Shown here one piece after another: positions 10,442 through 24,529 of a stretch of DNA of 64,000 bases. Location of the stretch: the NCBI GenBank assembly GCA_008694505.1, contig VZDJ01000346.1, forward strand, positions 8,915,244-8,979,243, given 5' to 3'. A program made the translations under genes and the position numbers. The notes beneath the pieces are model-generated. The model was not told the DNA's origin. It saw nothing but the letters and a program-made list of their open reading frames with translations, and searched no databases. Source of the DNA: Cyanoderma ruficeps (lineage: Eukaryota; Chordata; Aves; Passeriformes; Timaliidae). How positions within the stretch are numbered: the first letter of the stretch is position 1; every line of letters starts with the position of its first letter.

Positions 10442-13400
10442 CTTCTATTTTAAAATGTTTATGTATTTTTTGTAGTCTGGAGATAAAATGGTGGGTATAA
10501 GACACCTGAAATATTTGATATTTATGTGCAAGAAGTGTGAGTAAAAATATAAAATTAATGTCAAAGAGCAAGTGCCTTGTATAGTAATGAAATTAATTGG
10601 AGATGCTCTCTGTCTGCTTCAGTAGACCACACAGATTTCCCTTAATTAAAAAGAGTCATATCCTGCTGCCGTGCCATGCAAGCTGGTTCTGTGTAGTCTC
10701 CTGAAACTTCATGTGATGTTGGAATCTTTTCCTGTAGGGTTTTCTTAAGCCAGGTTTGTCAAAATTTGCTTTGTAGTCAAAAAATTCAGGGGATAGTAGA
10801 AGCTAACACATATTTTGTGTCACCAAAATAAAAGGTCTCTGATTACAAAGCCACCAGTTGCAGAGGTTAGAAAAGGTTGGATGGATGCAAATTTGAAAGG
10901 TGAAATCTCATTCTCAGAGACGTTTCAGTGGATTCTTTGTTTGAAAATTTGTTTCTTTACAGCTGTTTAATGTGTTGGAACATGATGAATGAGTGACCGT
11001 AGTCACCACCAAACTAAAAATAGAGTGCCTGTGATTCTTCTTTCTAATTTTTCTGTGTCCCTCACACCCACCATCTTTCACTTTATTTCCTCTTTTTTAA
11101 TATCGCGTACTTTCTGTCTGAGTTTTCTTTCATTATTTCTGTCACCTTTTATAGCAGGAATACCACACTGATTATAGATCTAGGATGTCTAACGTTGCCA
11201 ATTCCACAAAAGCATTCTACGTAAAGAGGCAGTGAGCCTTGTATACCTCATATTTACTAATCATCAAGGCTACAGCTACGCATGTTCTCAGTTGTCAGAA
11301 AACTGAGATCTTACATTGATAATATCTACATAGGCATAGTCTTTGCACATTGAAAGAGATTTTATCTTAAAATCATGCTGTTCAGGTGGTGATTTTGAAT
11401 TCATTCTTTTCAAGTCTAGCATGATCTCAGCAGTCTCTTGAGAATTGCTAGGAACCAACCCTAGGTACTAAATCCATGCAGTTTGCAATCATAGCTGTAA
11501 AATTATTTCAAACATTGATCTTGAGTTCAGTTTATTAGTCAATGGCTGCTGACACCTAGCCAAAAATGAAGCATGGGAAAAGAGCAAAGTTACTATCTAT
11601 ATGGCATCTGTCTCTGAAAATCCAGGCTTTCTGTTCTGAGTCTCAAATTGTAGTGATTTATAAAACTCCTTAACCACAGAGGCCTCACAACCAGAATAAG
11701 ATAATAGAATATATGGTTTAAATCTGACATGATGTGGCTGTGAACAAGTAAGGGGATAAAGAACATTGCAAAAAAAGATTATGTCTCTTTTTCTGTCCAT
11801 CCACTTGTCCCATTCTCAGCAATTCAGGAGTTCCATGTTTGTTCCATGATTCACAGACCTGTAGCTGTGCATGGAGGCAGAGCTCTCTTGTCTGGATTGC
11901 TATATTTGTGTGTAATTCTGTAATACATGCAACATACTTATGCAGAAAGATAGCATGGACTGCAGTGGATGAATAGGGTAATCTTTGGAAGCTGTTTTGG
12001 GCACACTATTGAATAATGATTTAAGCCCAAGTGTCTGTTTTCACACAGTCACGATGTGTGCTTGTTCATTACTAAAATAATCTGTAACACCTGAGGAGCT
12101 ACAAGACAAGCAGATGAATTGCATGCATATTCAGGGCCTATAGGATTACATAAGCTTCTTTCCATAGGAAACCAGGCAAAGAAAGATCCCCATGTTTCCT
12201 TTCAGTCACTTCTTAACATTTGATAGTGTAGATATAATAAAAGTTGCATTGCTTGTTAGATGTTTACTATAACTGGAATTTCTTGGGGTTTATGGGACGT
12301 GTTAGTAATTCAATTTTGAAAGCTTTACTGAAGGAATTCCTAAAATTCCTTCAAAGTGTACATGAGATATTTCCGAACCACTATTAAATACTTCTACATA
12401 AAACTGAAGAAAGGACGAGGCTTTAAATTTAGACACTTCTTGGTTTTATTTGGAGCAGCTGACGCTAGACAACTGATGTTTTTATTTGGAGTTTTCTTTT
12501 AAGTTAATAGAGTTTCTACCGAAAAGTTCCAGTGTAGTAGAATAGGGCTTGTACTTAGCAAAACTGGATGCAGTTACTGATTATTGTTAAAATCTGACTA
12601 GAATGCATAGTTAGATTCCTGCTAAAATGAGCTGTTGGAATGCAAAACCCTGGCAAATGTGAGAGAAGTCTGGCTGGTGAGAAATCAATGGATTATCTGA
12701 AGTATTTGAATTAGTAGGTCACTATTTCTGCTCAATGAACTGAGTGATTATCGTTTATTCATGCCTACTATGAAATGTATGACTGAAGATTAATTTGGGA
12801 AGATAAATGAATCTAAATAGATGCTAAATAAGTTAAGTAAAATACTTGAAGGAATAAAAAAATCAGGAATTTAAATCTGATGCACATTTACCTAGGGTGC
12901 CTGAAAATACTAAAATTTTTATAAATGGGCTTTAGTTCTTGGATTATTTAAAAGGAAGGTGTCCAGGCACAGGTGATTTATAGAAAGTTTTTAATGTCTG
13001 GACAGTCATATATTTATATCAAAAATGAATTTTTCTGAGTTTTGTCAGCTAGTAAAATGTTTTTAGATTTTTGTTAAGGTGGCATGATTTCTTGAGTTCA
13101 CTGTGTAGATTTCAGAAACATTACTAACTCAAAGCCAAAGTACTATATCAGACATTATTTCTGTATGAACAAATTCAGTGTTGGGAGAGAACAAATGGTT
13201 GTTTATTTTTAGCTTATATTTATGACACTAAGGAAGTTTCTGTGTATTTTTAAAAAGGCAGAGTACTAGTCAGAATTCCACATTTATCAGAAATTACTGT
13301 AGATCCAAAAGCTGAAATTCTTACTTTATGGTATAAATTGTATTTGGAATGGTAAGTGATACTAAGATAAATTCAGGCATGTACTTTAGATATGAACACA

Positions 13401-14712
13401 CAAACATCACATTTTTGTAATTGCTAATCTAGTAGCTCAGTTTGGCCTCTGAATGACTGGTTTTGATTTGTACAAAAGCGTCAGTCCTCTTTTATTTTTG
13501 TTCCCAGAACTAAATAGGTATTTTTTGCCAGAAGTAGTTCAGCAATCATTAGGAATTTGGTGGGAGAAAATGCTGACCATAGGCATTCCCTAGCCAACAT
13601 ACGCTTTCACACGGAAAGATCCTTTCTTGTTGCACAACATTAATATCACATTTGTCTTTGTTTATTGACATATGTTAAAAGCCTCTGTGTTTTAACACTT
13701 CTTCTGCTGTTAACTCATTGGGTGAGCACACAGATGTAGTCACTTCACCTCTGTGCTGCCATTTCCCTGCATATTAGGGACTCACTCTCAGGAGTTGTCA
13801 GGGACTGTGTCGCTCAATTGTTATCTTGATAAAAGTAATGTATTATCTGCATTGTTAATAAAATAGAATACAAAAATGCTCAAAGGCCAGTAAAGAAATT
13901 ATTTATGCCAAGACTGTTCAGTATGCTGGCAAATATATCACATATTTTTATAAGCTTAAAAGGATTTCCTGGTCATTTAAGCACTACTTTTATTTTCAAA
14001 CATTCTGACGGAGAATGTAAACTTCAAAAAGTAATTAACATAGTCTGTTCTTAGGAAATTAACAATTCAAGTATCATTCATCCAGGAATGGAAGTGGGGG
14101 AATAACTTGTCTTACAACACCTCAAAAATAAGACGTGAATATTAGTGAAAGACTTCTGAAGGGTACCGATGGTTCAGAAAATACTGATAAATACAGATTT
14201 GAGCTTGTCTGCATGGTTTCAGTGAGCTGCTGCTTTGATTAACTTTAAAATTGGATGGTGGGAAAAATAGTGCATTAAGATAGGAAGGAAGTATTCTGAA
14301 TAGAACTCCTTTCTGCTTTTGCCATTCTTTGTATTTGTAAAATGTTTTAATATTAAATCATGGAATAAAATTGTTTAATGGATGTGTATTATACTGGGAA
14401 CATTCTTTGGCTGTCATACATATTTACACAAAAGTGTGGATTATACCTAATGCCTTTAAATATCTCCATAAATGCATGCTTAGTTCTGTTGTGTTGCAAG
14501 TGAAAAAAAATAGACCCTTGTGAGGAAAATTGGAAGGCAAACCTGTGGACAAATAAGCTTTTTTAGTTCTTTATAGTATTATACACAAAACCAGAAACCT
14601 GCTGATTTACAGAAAATTGCAGGGTTTTAGAAGGTGGTGGCTGTTTGGGGTTTAATTAGGGGGTAATTTTAGGGATTTCTTACATATTAAGAAAACAATT
14701 CATCTTCTGTTA

Positions 14713-14742
14713 AAAATATATATGTATGTGTATGTATGTGTA
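14713..14742. repeat. ATGT/AT-rich simple repeat
   Basis: Short run of AT and TATG units (ATATATATGTATGTGTATG). No further structure. Confidence 0.7.
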
Positions 14743-15199
14743 GGCCATTTTGATTTTTTTGGGGTTGTTTAAAGTTTGAATTTTCTCCTCCACAGCATTT
14801 TGATCTTGTTTCTAATCCTTTAGACCCCTTGATTAGTTCCATAGAGTGTTGCATTTGTTGCAAACATCTTAGTATTTTTGTGTTTTTTGTGGAAATACAT
14901 ATTCAACTCATGAAACTGAATACCTGTTAAAGAAATCCCAATGAGTACTTTGACTCCATGCAGACCACTTCCAATTTTAGGAGAGGGAAAATCTTTCTAG
15001 AAAAAGAGCTCTGTAGTCAGACAACACTTTCCTCTGATTGCTTTTTTCCTTCAGTGTGTTTTGCTGTCACGGCCTCTTGGTAACTGTGGTCAGTCTGTAA
15101 CAGCATTTTCCTCAGCTTAGCTCCCTTCTGGTGTGTGAGAAGCTGTATGACAGATGATGTGATATTGGAAGAAAAGCTCACCCAGCCTGTTGAGGTCAT

Positions 15200-15480
15200 G
15201 GGACAGTCACATTCTGAGTGGGGTCATGAGATGTGATGGCAGAGAGAGTCCTGCTGCCTGCCTGGCTGGCTGTGGACCTGTCCTGAGGTAGGAGCACTCT
15301 GAGCTTTTGGGCAGCAGTGAAAGTGTGGATTTGCCTGCAGCAGGATAACCTTTTCCAGCCAGAAAGAAGCTGCTGCCTTCTTAGTGCGTGAGGGATCTGA
15401 GGCACATAGTGGGACAGGAAAAATGAGTCCATCTTGTGCCGGAGAGATTGAGACCTGATAGGTCTGTGCCACACCAAAAT
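15200..15480. other. Unassigned GC-richer patch
   Basis: This patch is clearly richer in G and C than the flanks, with CTGCTGCCTGCCTGGCTGGC-type runs. It gives overlapping 93- and 107-codon frames on the minus strand that resemble no family I know. It may be a decayed transposon. Confidence 0.4.
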
Positions 15481-16151
15481 CAGGAATAAGGTAGCTCCGA
15501 TTAGTTTTAACTGCTTGCTGTAAGGAGAGAAGAAAGCAGGAGGCCATCAGCGCCTACAGATTATCAATATTCTTCAGCCCAGCAGTGAAAGTCTCTGATG
15601 AGTGGGTTTTTTCTGCACTGACTTACTCGTCCATTTGTCCCAAGTCACACCGCACAAGTTTACTTTTCCCTTTTCTGTTTCTAAAGTCACTGAATATTAA
15701 TAGCACAGAGTAGTGTCATTTTCACAAAAGTTCTTTTTACTTTCAAAACTTACATATTTTCTGAATCAAAGTTCTAAAAAAACTCAATCCCAGTAGGCTA
15801 AAAAACACAAAGAACAAGATATTTGTCTATATAAAAAAGACACTTTTAATTGGGATTTGTATCGGTAAGTCTTGCTTGGTGGCATCTCCTACAAAGTGAC
15901 TACTTTAGTGATCAATTTTGCAAAACTTGGAACCCTGTACTTTAACCAGAAATTGTGAAATGAGTTATGAAAACTGCTTCTTCGATGAGTCCTTTTTTTT
16001 TTTTCAGTCTGTTCATTGCCACTGTGTTCTGAAATTGGTAAGTGTGGTAGCTTATGTGTGATTGATGTGATGTATATGTTTGCAAAAGCACCAATTAAAC
16101 AATAAGGGACTAAAAGACAAGAGTAGGAGCATTTTATATTCCTCAACACTG

Positions 16152-16210
16152 GTTTGTGGTTTTTGTTTTTGTTGTTTGTTTGGTTGGTTGTTTTTTGTTT
16201 GTTTGTTTTT
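16152..16210. repeat. GTTT-rich simple repeat
   Basis: About 59 bases built almost only of G and T, dominated by GTTT and TTGG units. It accounts for the low-complexity Lys/Asn/Thr run in the minus-strand open frame at 15889-16293. Confidence 0.85.
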
Positions 16211-18899
16211 AATTCAACTGGTATAACCTGAAGTAGTCCCCACTCTGGTGTTTTGGGTTTTTTTTTCCCCACATCAATTTGGAAGTGTTTCATACAAATA
16301 ATATTTTCTATCTAGCTATTGCTGACTGGCACCTGGGTTGAACACAAGACTGATTACATTGCCAGGAAGTGTTTCAAGGGTTTCAGTTCAGTAGTAGCTA
16401 AGTACCATAATTATTTCAGGAAATTACCTTCCTAGTGAGTCAGATAAGGCTGATCCAGTGTACATGTCTGCTGTAGAAGACAAGCCAAACATACATGGTT
16501 GCCACACCTGACAGTGTTTTAACAAGTGTCATCTCCTGATCTCCCTGCCTTATAGGGAATGAAGACACTTCTTTCCCAGCATCCCTTCAGGCAAAATTCT
16601 AGGATTTACAGTACAGAAAAACAAACAAAAAAAAAGAGTACTGACTGCTTTCTTCCTTTCTCTTCAGGAGTTACTTCTTTGCTTGTTTCTTCTTTCTGCT
16701 CCGATACACTTTTTACTCCTTTTCTGTTTTTCATGGTTTATGATTGAATGGTTCCTTAACATCTGTTGCGTTTTGAGACTTTCTTTTATTTGACCTCTTG
16801 GTTCAACTTGAGGGGTTATAGTGAAGCTGTTTTTTATCACAGATATTCCTGGAATTTTGCAAATTTTAATTAGATATAAATGAAGAAAAACAGGAGGTAC
16901 TTCAGTCAGCTAATTTTATTTTTAATTCACAGATTGTTGTTTCTGGCTATTCTGCTAATTGAGAGAGAATTAGCACTCTTTGTTTCTCTGCAAATAAAAT
17001 AAGGGAGATTGGAACACAACCTAGCTTTAAATCCCACTCATGAGGGATGCACTTGTTAACTGATGTAGGATGTTGATATTCTCTGCTGAATGCATTGTAG
17101 GTTTACATTGTATTTGTCTGCTCATCCTAAACTGAAGCATCCTACCTGTGAAATTCCTGAAGTCTCACAGGGACTTTGTATGCCGTTCTGACCCTTACCC
17201 ACACTGGTGTTCTAGAGTTCTGTGCTTCAATGACTCCTATTTTAATATTTCTTGGTACTCAAGCTGTTCCTGATTCTTACCCTGTAGTGTAGGGCCCGAC
17301 TACACAGAAGGTGGTGTGAATTGAGGTGGGGTAGTAAATTAAAGGAGAACAACTATTCCTAGACTAATCTCTTTGTTTTAACTTAATCCATTTGTAATGT
17401 GGATGGAAGACATACTTCATGGTATAAAGTTCTCCATGTGAGACGTTATAAAACAGCTATTGCATGCTGCTTCTCCAGATGGGCACTTTACATGTTTGTC
17501 TGTCCAGAACAGCTGACAACAAACAATCCTGAAATGTCAAGCTTTTTACATTCTCACGATCCAGTTTTCATTCCATATCCTTCTAACATATCCATAATTG
17601 GAGCCAGGAATCTCTGAGAGGACTAATCATACTGCAGCCGTAAAAATCCTCTTTCACTCTTTTGACCACCTCTCTTTCTGAATCTTTGGATTCTCGATCA
17701 GTTTAATGAAGTGAACATTTCTCTTTAAGATGATTAAAAATGCTCTTTGTTGAGGGATTTTTTTTTCTGATAATGTTATTGAACTCTAGCCTTGATGGGG
17801 AAAATGTCACAAATTAATTAATCTAGTGACATTAACATTGCATTCTCTTGGCAGAAGTTCACCACTTAGATGTTTCAGTTTTAAATCTCTGCATGTTTCA
17901 TTGCATTACTGAAGAACAAGTGATGCATATCAAGGGCCATACATTTTTGCTTTCCTTACTTCAATTGATAGCATAATTTTGTCTTAAGAATTTTTCTGTA
18001 ATTTTCATGCCACAGATTTCTCCTAGCTCTAAAATTGGTAGACATAAATTGTCACACACTGATTTCAATTTAGTTTAAATTTAAGTAATGAAGTCTTCAT
18101 AATTTATTCCTGCAGTTTTTTCAGCTCAACAACATAGACCAAAACTAGAAACATTAAATAAGCTAACAATAGTTCTATGGGTATCCCAAAACACAAGGAG
18201 GATATTCTGTAAAACATGTCAGAAGGAACTATGCACCACTCACAGTCCTCTTCTGAAGTTCTAGTGTGCTTATATTTTATTTAATGTTTCTAAAATCTTT
18301 TCATATTATTAACTAACTAACGGTTTAAGGAAATGTCTCTTTCTATTAGAAAACATTGAATTTTGCTGAAATACTTCATACTTTATTACCTTAAAAATTG
18401 ATGAAATAAGAAAATAGTTTAAATTTTATGCTTTTTTGGAAACATACTCAAATTTTTAAGGGAATTTTTCAAAGAAAACAAATTAAAGGCTGTTATTTAA
18501 TACGGTCTGTCATTTCTTACAATTTTAGAAAGGTGACACTGGCAGCAATGTTTGTGGAAACCTCTTGGATTTCAATTGTAGTGTCAAATAGGTTATCACA
18601 CTTCGAAAACTGTCTTAATTTGTTTAAGTCAAACATTCTTCATAATATTTTCTTAACAGTTCGTGTTGAAAAAGTTGGAACATTTAATTTTATTGTGTTG
18701 TATTTCTCACAAGAATTAACTGGTGCAGTTGTATTGACAAGTTTAAAACTAATACAGATACATTATTATTATGTGCATAGTGAGATATACACAGTGAGCA
18801 AAAGACTCTTTCAGAATGTAGTTGTTTTTTCTTGCTATCAGTAAATATATTATTTACTTAGATATTCTTTTTGTAACTGACTTTTTTTGTTTGCATTAG

Positions 18900-19027
18900 A
18901 ATCTCGTCCTTTGTCACTCCCTGTGAAGACTGTGCTGAACTCATCCGAAAGCTGCAGAAGTCCTGAGGAAAGAATGAAAGAATTTATTGGAACAGTGTGG
19001 AATGCAGTTAAGTGCCTTACACTTCAG
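18900..19027 (+). CDS. VPS13B: VPS13B coding exon (human exon 22 equivalent)
   Basis: The exon is 128 bp, phase 1 in and phase 0 out (CTTCAG|GTAAGA). It encodes ESRPLSLPVKTVLNSSESCR followed by SPEERMKEFIGTVWNAVKCL and TLQ. The first half continues the flexible Ser/Pro-rich loop of the previous exon and includes a further Ser-Pro (RSPEER). The second half returns to a structured amphipathic segment (MKEFIGTVWNAVKCL) that is nearly the same as human from memory. Joining to the upstream exon restores the Glu codon G|AA exactly, which supports both borders. Confidence 0.93.
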
Positions 19028-19947
19028 GTAAGATGAAAAGGAAGTGAAAAAACCCCTATGTGTTTCCACTTTATGATACCTTTTATGCATCCTAGTGCTT
19101 TTTATTAGAGGGGTTTTAAAGGAGCTCCCAAGTTTTATTGTCTTATTTCAGTAGTTTCAAAGTCTGAGAGGATAAAAAATGAAGTAAGATTTTGGGTAAA
19201 TTAAGCAAAGAGTACTTTGGTTTTAAAATATTAGGTCTAAATATACTGGTTTGCATTTAAAGGGAAAGATCCTTCAAAAATTATATTCATAAAAATTGTT
19301 TTTCACACTTCTCTGTGTTATAAACACTGCCATTAGATTTGCAGAATGTTTTTTTTTCTAAAACTATTTGTGGAAAGTGTGTATGATAAATACTTTCCTG
19401 AGGTGTATGACACAGTTGCTGTTGTTACACAGTGAAAGCTCAGCACCTTACTCGCCTACTTTTTCATGCAGGTCAAGTAGATGGCTGCTGGGATTAAAAC
19501 ATTTTGGTTTATGCTGCTCTAGATTGTAGCTGCTGATCAGTAAAAACAGAGTTTATGTAGCAATATGGGTGCCATGTTAGGAGTCCAATGTTAAGATTGC
19601 AGGAACAAATATTAGATGGCTTAGAAGTGCTAATATTAGGACTACGTTGTTCCCAGTACTTATCAAGTGCTTATTGAGAAATTATTCTAATTTAGAATTA
19701 CTATAACCTGTGTCTCTTGAACCATACATTCATTTTATGAGATCAATATTTTATGGTACACCAGGATATAGTAACAAATTTTTTTAATTTAAAAAAATCA
19801 CAGAAAACTGGCAAAAAAAATCTTAATTACAACTTTTGACAACTATTTTTTGGCTTTGTTACAGAAAGTAATTGTTGAATGCTTGTTCCTTCTTCCTATC
19901 AAGAAATACATTTAATGATACACAGGCTTATCCATGAATATGTATCT

Positions 19948-19983
19948 GTGTCACTCCTCTTTCATGTGTCACTCCTCTTTCAT
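19948..19983. repeat. 18-bp exact tandem duplication
   Basis: Two adjacent identical 18-base units, GTGTCACTCCTCTTTCAT, at 19948-19965 and 19966-19983. Probably a recent replication-slippage duplication. Confidence 0.92.
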
Positions 19984-22900
19984 GTAAAAACTACTTAAAA
20001 TTCACAGTTTTAGAAAATTTAAGTTTGGGTTTTGCCTGAGCCAGAACTTGAGACTTGTCACCTGATTGCAGAACACAGTGAAATTGAGGAGATGATTTCC
20101 ATTAAATCTTGGTTTTCAGCCTTCTCATTCATCATTTGTTTCATGAGTATTTTGCTTGTTTTCCTTTCTTTATGTTCTCTCCACTGTAGATTAAAATGTC
20201 TAGATAAGAGACAGAATTTGTAATCTATTTGAAGGAAGCAGTGTATTTTTGTTCTGTGTCTGGGTGGTACTTAGAACACTGAGACTCCTGGTATAAATGC
20301 AGCTTACAGTTGGAGTCATAATAAAAGTAATAATATAATAATGACAGCAAAGGAGAGCTGGGTCCTTTATATGGGGGGAAGGCTGAATCAGGGCTATGAT
20401 ACTCTGCTCATACATTTTTCATGGTGTGCTTTTTTGTGAGCAACCACCAAATTGAATTTGTTTTGGGGAATGAGTAAAATAACAACCATGAAGTTTGTGT
20501 GTTACTAGATAGGTAAAAAAGGTAGTTTTTCTTGCTCTGGAGATGAAAACTGGTGACAGTGATAGGCAGGAGTTGTCTCAAAGAATAATCCCTAAATACC
20601 TTTCTGCTCTGACCTGACATACAGAATAGGGCTCATACTTGCAGAGGAGTTTTTGTATTGGGTGCTTTTTCTGGTATTTGACATTCTAGATTTATTTATT
20701 TTTTACAGGTTGTTTCTTTTTTTGGTAGAGTACTCATCCCTTCTGTTTTCATCATTATGACTATGAAATGATATTGTTGGTTTTTATCTATGCTGAAATT
20801 AAACACTCCTATGAATTCATACAGTAGCTTGCACGCTTTGTTTCATCCGTAGGCTTAACTTATGCTTTGTAAGGTATTTCCCAGAATCTTCCCAGAAATT
20901 TATTACATGTTATCAGAGAAACGTTTCAACAGACTCCAAGGAAGCACTGCAGGAAAGTTCGAGAATGTGCTTCCACGCAAATATGCAATAGTTATTCTTT
21001 GTGAAATATGGAGGATTTGCTGTTAGATATGTTTGCTGTTCTTTTTATAGCTATTAGTGGTCCCTATGGCTAATTTATTTAAATATGGTTTTGAAGACAT
21101 AAGTGTCATAATATATGACTTGTTTCTTTCAATAGCAGCCCAAAAGGGAAATATGTGCAAGGCAGTGTATAGAGGGTAAGAAAATGAGTATCATGACTGT
21201 ATTGCAATTCAAGTACATTATATTTATTTTATTATACATAATGTGCATTTTATTAAATAGATATAACTATATTTAAATGATGTGTTCATACAGATTTTCT
21301 GTATTATTATTTGGCATGAAAAAGGGAAATTTCTAGAATAATTTGCCTGGTTAAATGCTGGAGCATTTAGACTCTGTGGCTTTTTTCTAAAGCTAATTTT
21401 CATGTTCCTGGGTCTTTTAGTTACATGATTGTAGAACAGAAAAGTCTGTAGTTGTCATCAGATAAAACTGAACTTTATAACTTAAAATCATCAAAGGATT
21501 ATTCTTTTAGTGGAAGTTAGAGTAAGTAAATGTGTTTGGAACCAAAGTGACTGGAAAGTTTATTTTGGATCCAAAGCTGGTACTTGCTTAGCCCTAGCCC
21601 TGGCCTGTTTCTGATAGAATATTGCATGAAGGTTTTATGCACTGGAGTTGTGGTAACCTGTTAGTATTTAAATGAAAAGACTTTCATATTTAATTATAAA
21701 AGGTTGGTTTATTATTTAGTTGTTGTAGGATTTTATATGCAGCCTTGAAGTCTTTTTGGCAGTTACACTGTGTAGGAGGGTAATACTCATTTTTCACATG
21801 TTCTTCATACTAATAATTGCTACAATTGTGAAGCAGTATAAACACAATTATTTTTAATTGGCTGTTAATGCTGAATTCCATTGAGAACAATGAAGGATCT
21901 GTATTTAAATAAATTAATTAATGAGTAATGTTGCGACAAGTGCCAAGTAAATAGTAATGTAATTGTTACATATGAAACTTAGGTATGCCTCATGCCTTTA
22001 AATATCCCTGAATTTATTTGAAAAAATAAATCCTTTTCCTGAAACTACTGAAAATTTTATTTTCTTTAACGCATATAACTCATAAAATTCTTTGACCAAG
22101 TGAAACATTGAATGGCAAGAAAGGGAAGGACAGATTTGATAAGAGTTCCTGTTCTTTGAACTGTCCTGTTATCCAGGGGTCACGAAGAGATTCGGTGACT
22201 TGTAATTTAGCAGTTACAACTCTCAGCAGTTATTTGGCGATTGAGATAGGATTATTTCTTAAGTTGGTTACTTACCACAAACCAACAAAAATTTCGTGGT
22301 TTTGGTAACTAAATAAAACCTTTTTAAAAGACTTAAAATCTTTTTTAGGAAAGAACGGGAATACTATGAAGCACAATGACACTGTGCTTTAAGTGATCAA
22401 GGAAAATGTATCTGATTCTTATTATGGTCATTTTTATGTACAGGTAGCCTGGCCTCTTAGTTCTTTAACTTATGTGTTCTGCTTTCCATTTATAATATTT
22501 TCACTTTTGTCTACCTTCAAAACAAGAGTTTTGGTTCTGCCTTTTAAAGTGGTAACAAACACTGCATGTCTGGCTCAGCTGCAGGTGGTCTAAATGGTAG
22601 AATGAATTTGGATGTTGGAGGCATGGCTATGGTCTTACAATACTGAGTGCACCAGAACCTGCACATGAGGTGTGTTAGGAGTGGTTCTTTCCAGCCTGGG
22701 GAGTCATTGCAAGATGATATTCTGTACCCAGAAAAACACATTACCTTTCTGCTGAGAGCATGTGAGGGCTGATGACTAATTCAGAGAGAGGCGACTTCCC
22801 TGGAGAGACACCCTTATGCAAGTGTCACCTTGTAGAAAATCTTCAGTGCTTCTAATTGATTTATGTAGCTGTGAAATGTGCATTATGAAAAGGAATCTTC

Positions 22901-24529
22901 TTATGTTATTGCTGTCATGAAAGGCTGTAAAGACTTGAACAATTTGCCCCTCTTCATTGCACTTTTGGGGAGTCACTTGCTTTGGTTTCTTCCTTCCAAG
23001 TTACCCTCCTCAGTTAGGAAGACCTGACCTAACTTTTCGGCAGTATTTATTTCACTCTTCTCCCTAGTGAACAACATTCCTTTTTATAAAATAAGAATTA
23101 AAAATACTCCAGTAACTTAATACTTTCCTTTTTATACAAGAGTCACTGGGCATTTTGAGGCATGTATGTTTTTGTGAAAGTGTAGAGCGTAGAGTTATGC
23201 TTTACTTAATGTTTTAGAAATAGAAGGGAAAATACTGCTTGCTTCATTGGTTTATCATTAGTGTACATTATTTAGCATGCATAGGCCTTGACATAATAGA
23301 AATGAAAATAGGGGGTGATCCTGTTTCAAGAAAGTAATAATTCGTTCTCTTTAACACATGAATGTGTTCAGTATTGGCAAACGAACATGTTGCTACCAAA
23401 ACTGAAATCAGATCCTTGAAACAGAAAGGATGTTGCCATGGAAAAATGAAGTAACACTCAGTGCAGCTGCGGAGCATTAATGAATAGGATATTTTTTTAA
23501 AAGATCATTTGTGTTTGGTGTGGCTTGGAGGGTCCCAACCAGATGGTTTCCATGAACAGGATCTGACCCCCAGCTTGAGGACTTCTTACTGGCAGATTAC
23601 TTCATTTTCTTTCCCTTGGATTGTCAGATCCTTACATTAATGCAAGATTTACTGCTGCAGATTTATATTCAGTTACATAAATCAGTCACATCTTACATTA
23701 AATTCACAATTTCAGGCACACAGTTTAACAGTTATTTAAAAAGTGTAAAAAGATTTATATGATAGCTTTAATATATACTATTGATGTAGTTTAATTTTAA
23801 GAATTTGGATTACATATATTTTGAAACACTTTCTGATAGGTGAAGCAATCTGTAGCCCATATTCTCACTTTCATCCAGCATATAATTCCATCATTTTGGG
23901 TGCACTCTTCCATTCCTTCACTGGAACTTGTGAGTAGGTGAATTTCCGGATTCTGTGAGTTAAATGTACACAAATTCCATTGAAGTTGATAGTTGTAAAT
24001 CTGCCTCCTAGAAGTTCAACAGGTGCAACTCAGTTTTGCACTTACTGGACCCTTCTGCATTCAAGTTGGTAATTTCTTGTGTGACTATAATCATTACATA
24101 GTATTTGCAAATACTAGTATATCCGAAATGTGGACTTTTGCCATACATTTATTGTGTTGTCCATTGAAATCCTGCAGTACTGTTTTGCAAAATTTGTTAA
24201 TCATATAAAACTTTTAAATGAAACACAGGTAAGCCAACCATATCTGTAAGCAATTCTGTGGTATTACATTTTGTCAGTTTTTAACGAATCCAGATTTAGG
24301 ATCCTGCTGACTGCACCAATTTGTCATGAATGAGCGATTTAGAGCAACTTAATAATCATCATCAAAGGCATTAGCAAAGGTGATTTTAATATGAATTCAT
24401 AAAGGGTGTAACTTGGTGAAGTTCAATAGCAAGGTTCACTCTATCATTTACTACATGGTTGAAACATACAAGGGAATGTAGAATTGGTATAAATCTAGCA
24501 TTATTTGCATTATTATTTATTAGAGGCCG

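Larger units (their letters stand above)
9061..18899 (+). other. VPS13B: VPS13B intron 21
   Basis: At 9.8 kb this is the longest intron in the window. It contains an antisense solo LTR (9847-10441), an ATGT-rich simple repeat (about 14713-14742), a GC-richer unassigned patch (about 15200-15480) and a GTTT-rich repeat (16152-16210). A 138-codon forward frame at 18428-18844 just before exon 22 is AT-driven and unrelated to VPS13B. The acceptor is a T-rich tract ending TTGCATTAG. Confidence 0.75.

Noticed and set aside
15196..15547. Overlapping 93- and 107-codon minus-strand frames
   Set aside because: Two frames over the same GC-richer patch, neither resembling a known protein. No splice or promoter support.
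15889..16293. 134-codon minus-strand frame
   Set aside because: Its Lys/Asn/Thr-rich part comes from the GTTT simple repeat, and there is no recognisable domain.
18428..18844. 138-codon forward frame ending just before exon 22
   Set aside because: Non-VPS13B sequence with AT-driven composition. The real acceptor is at 18899, and the frame ends 55 bases before it.
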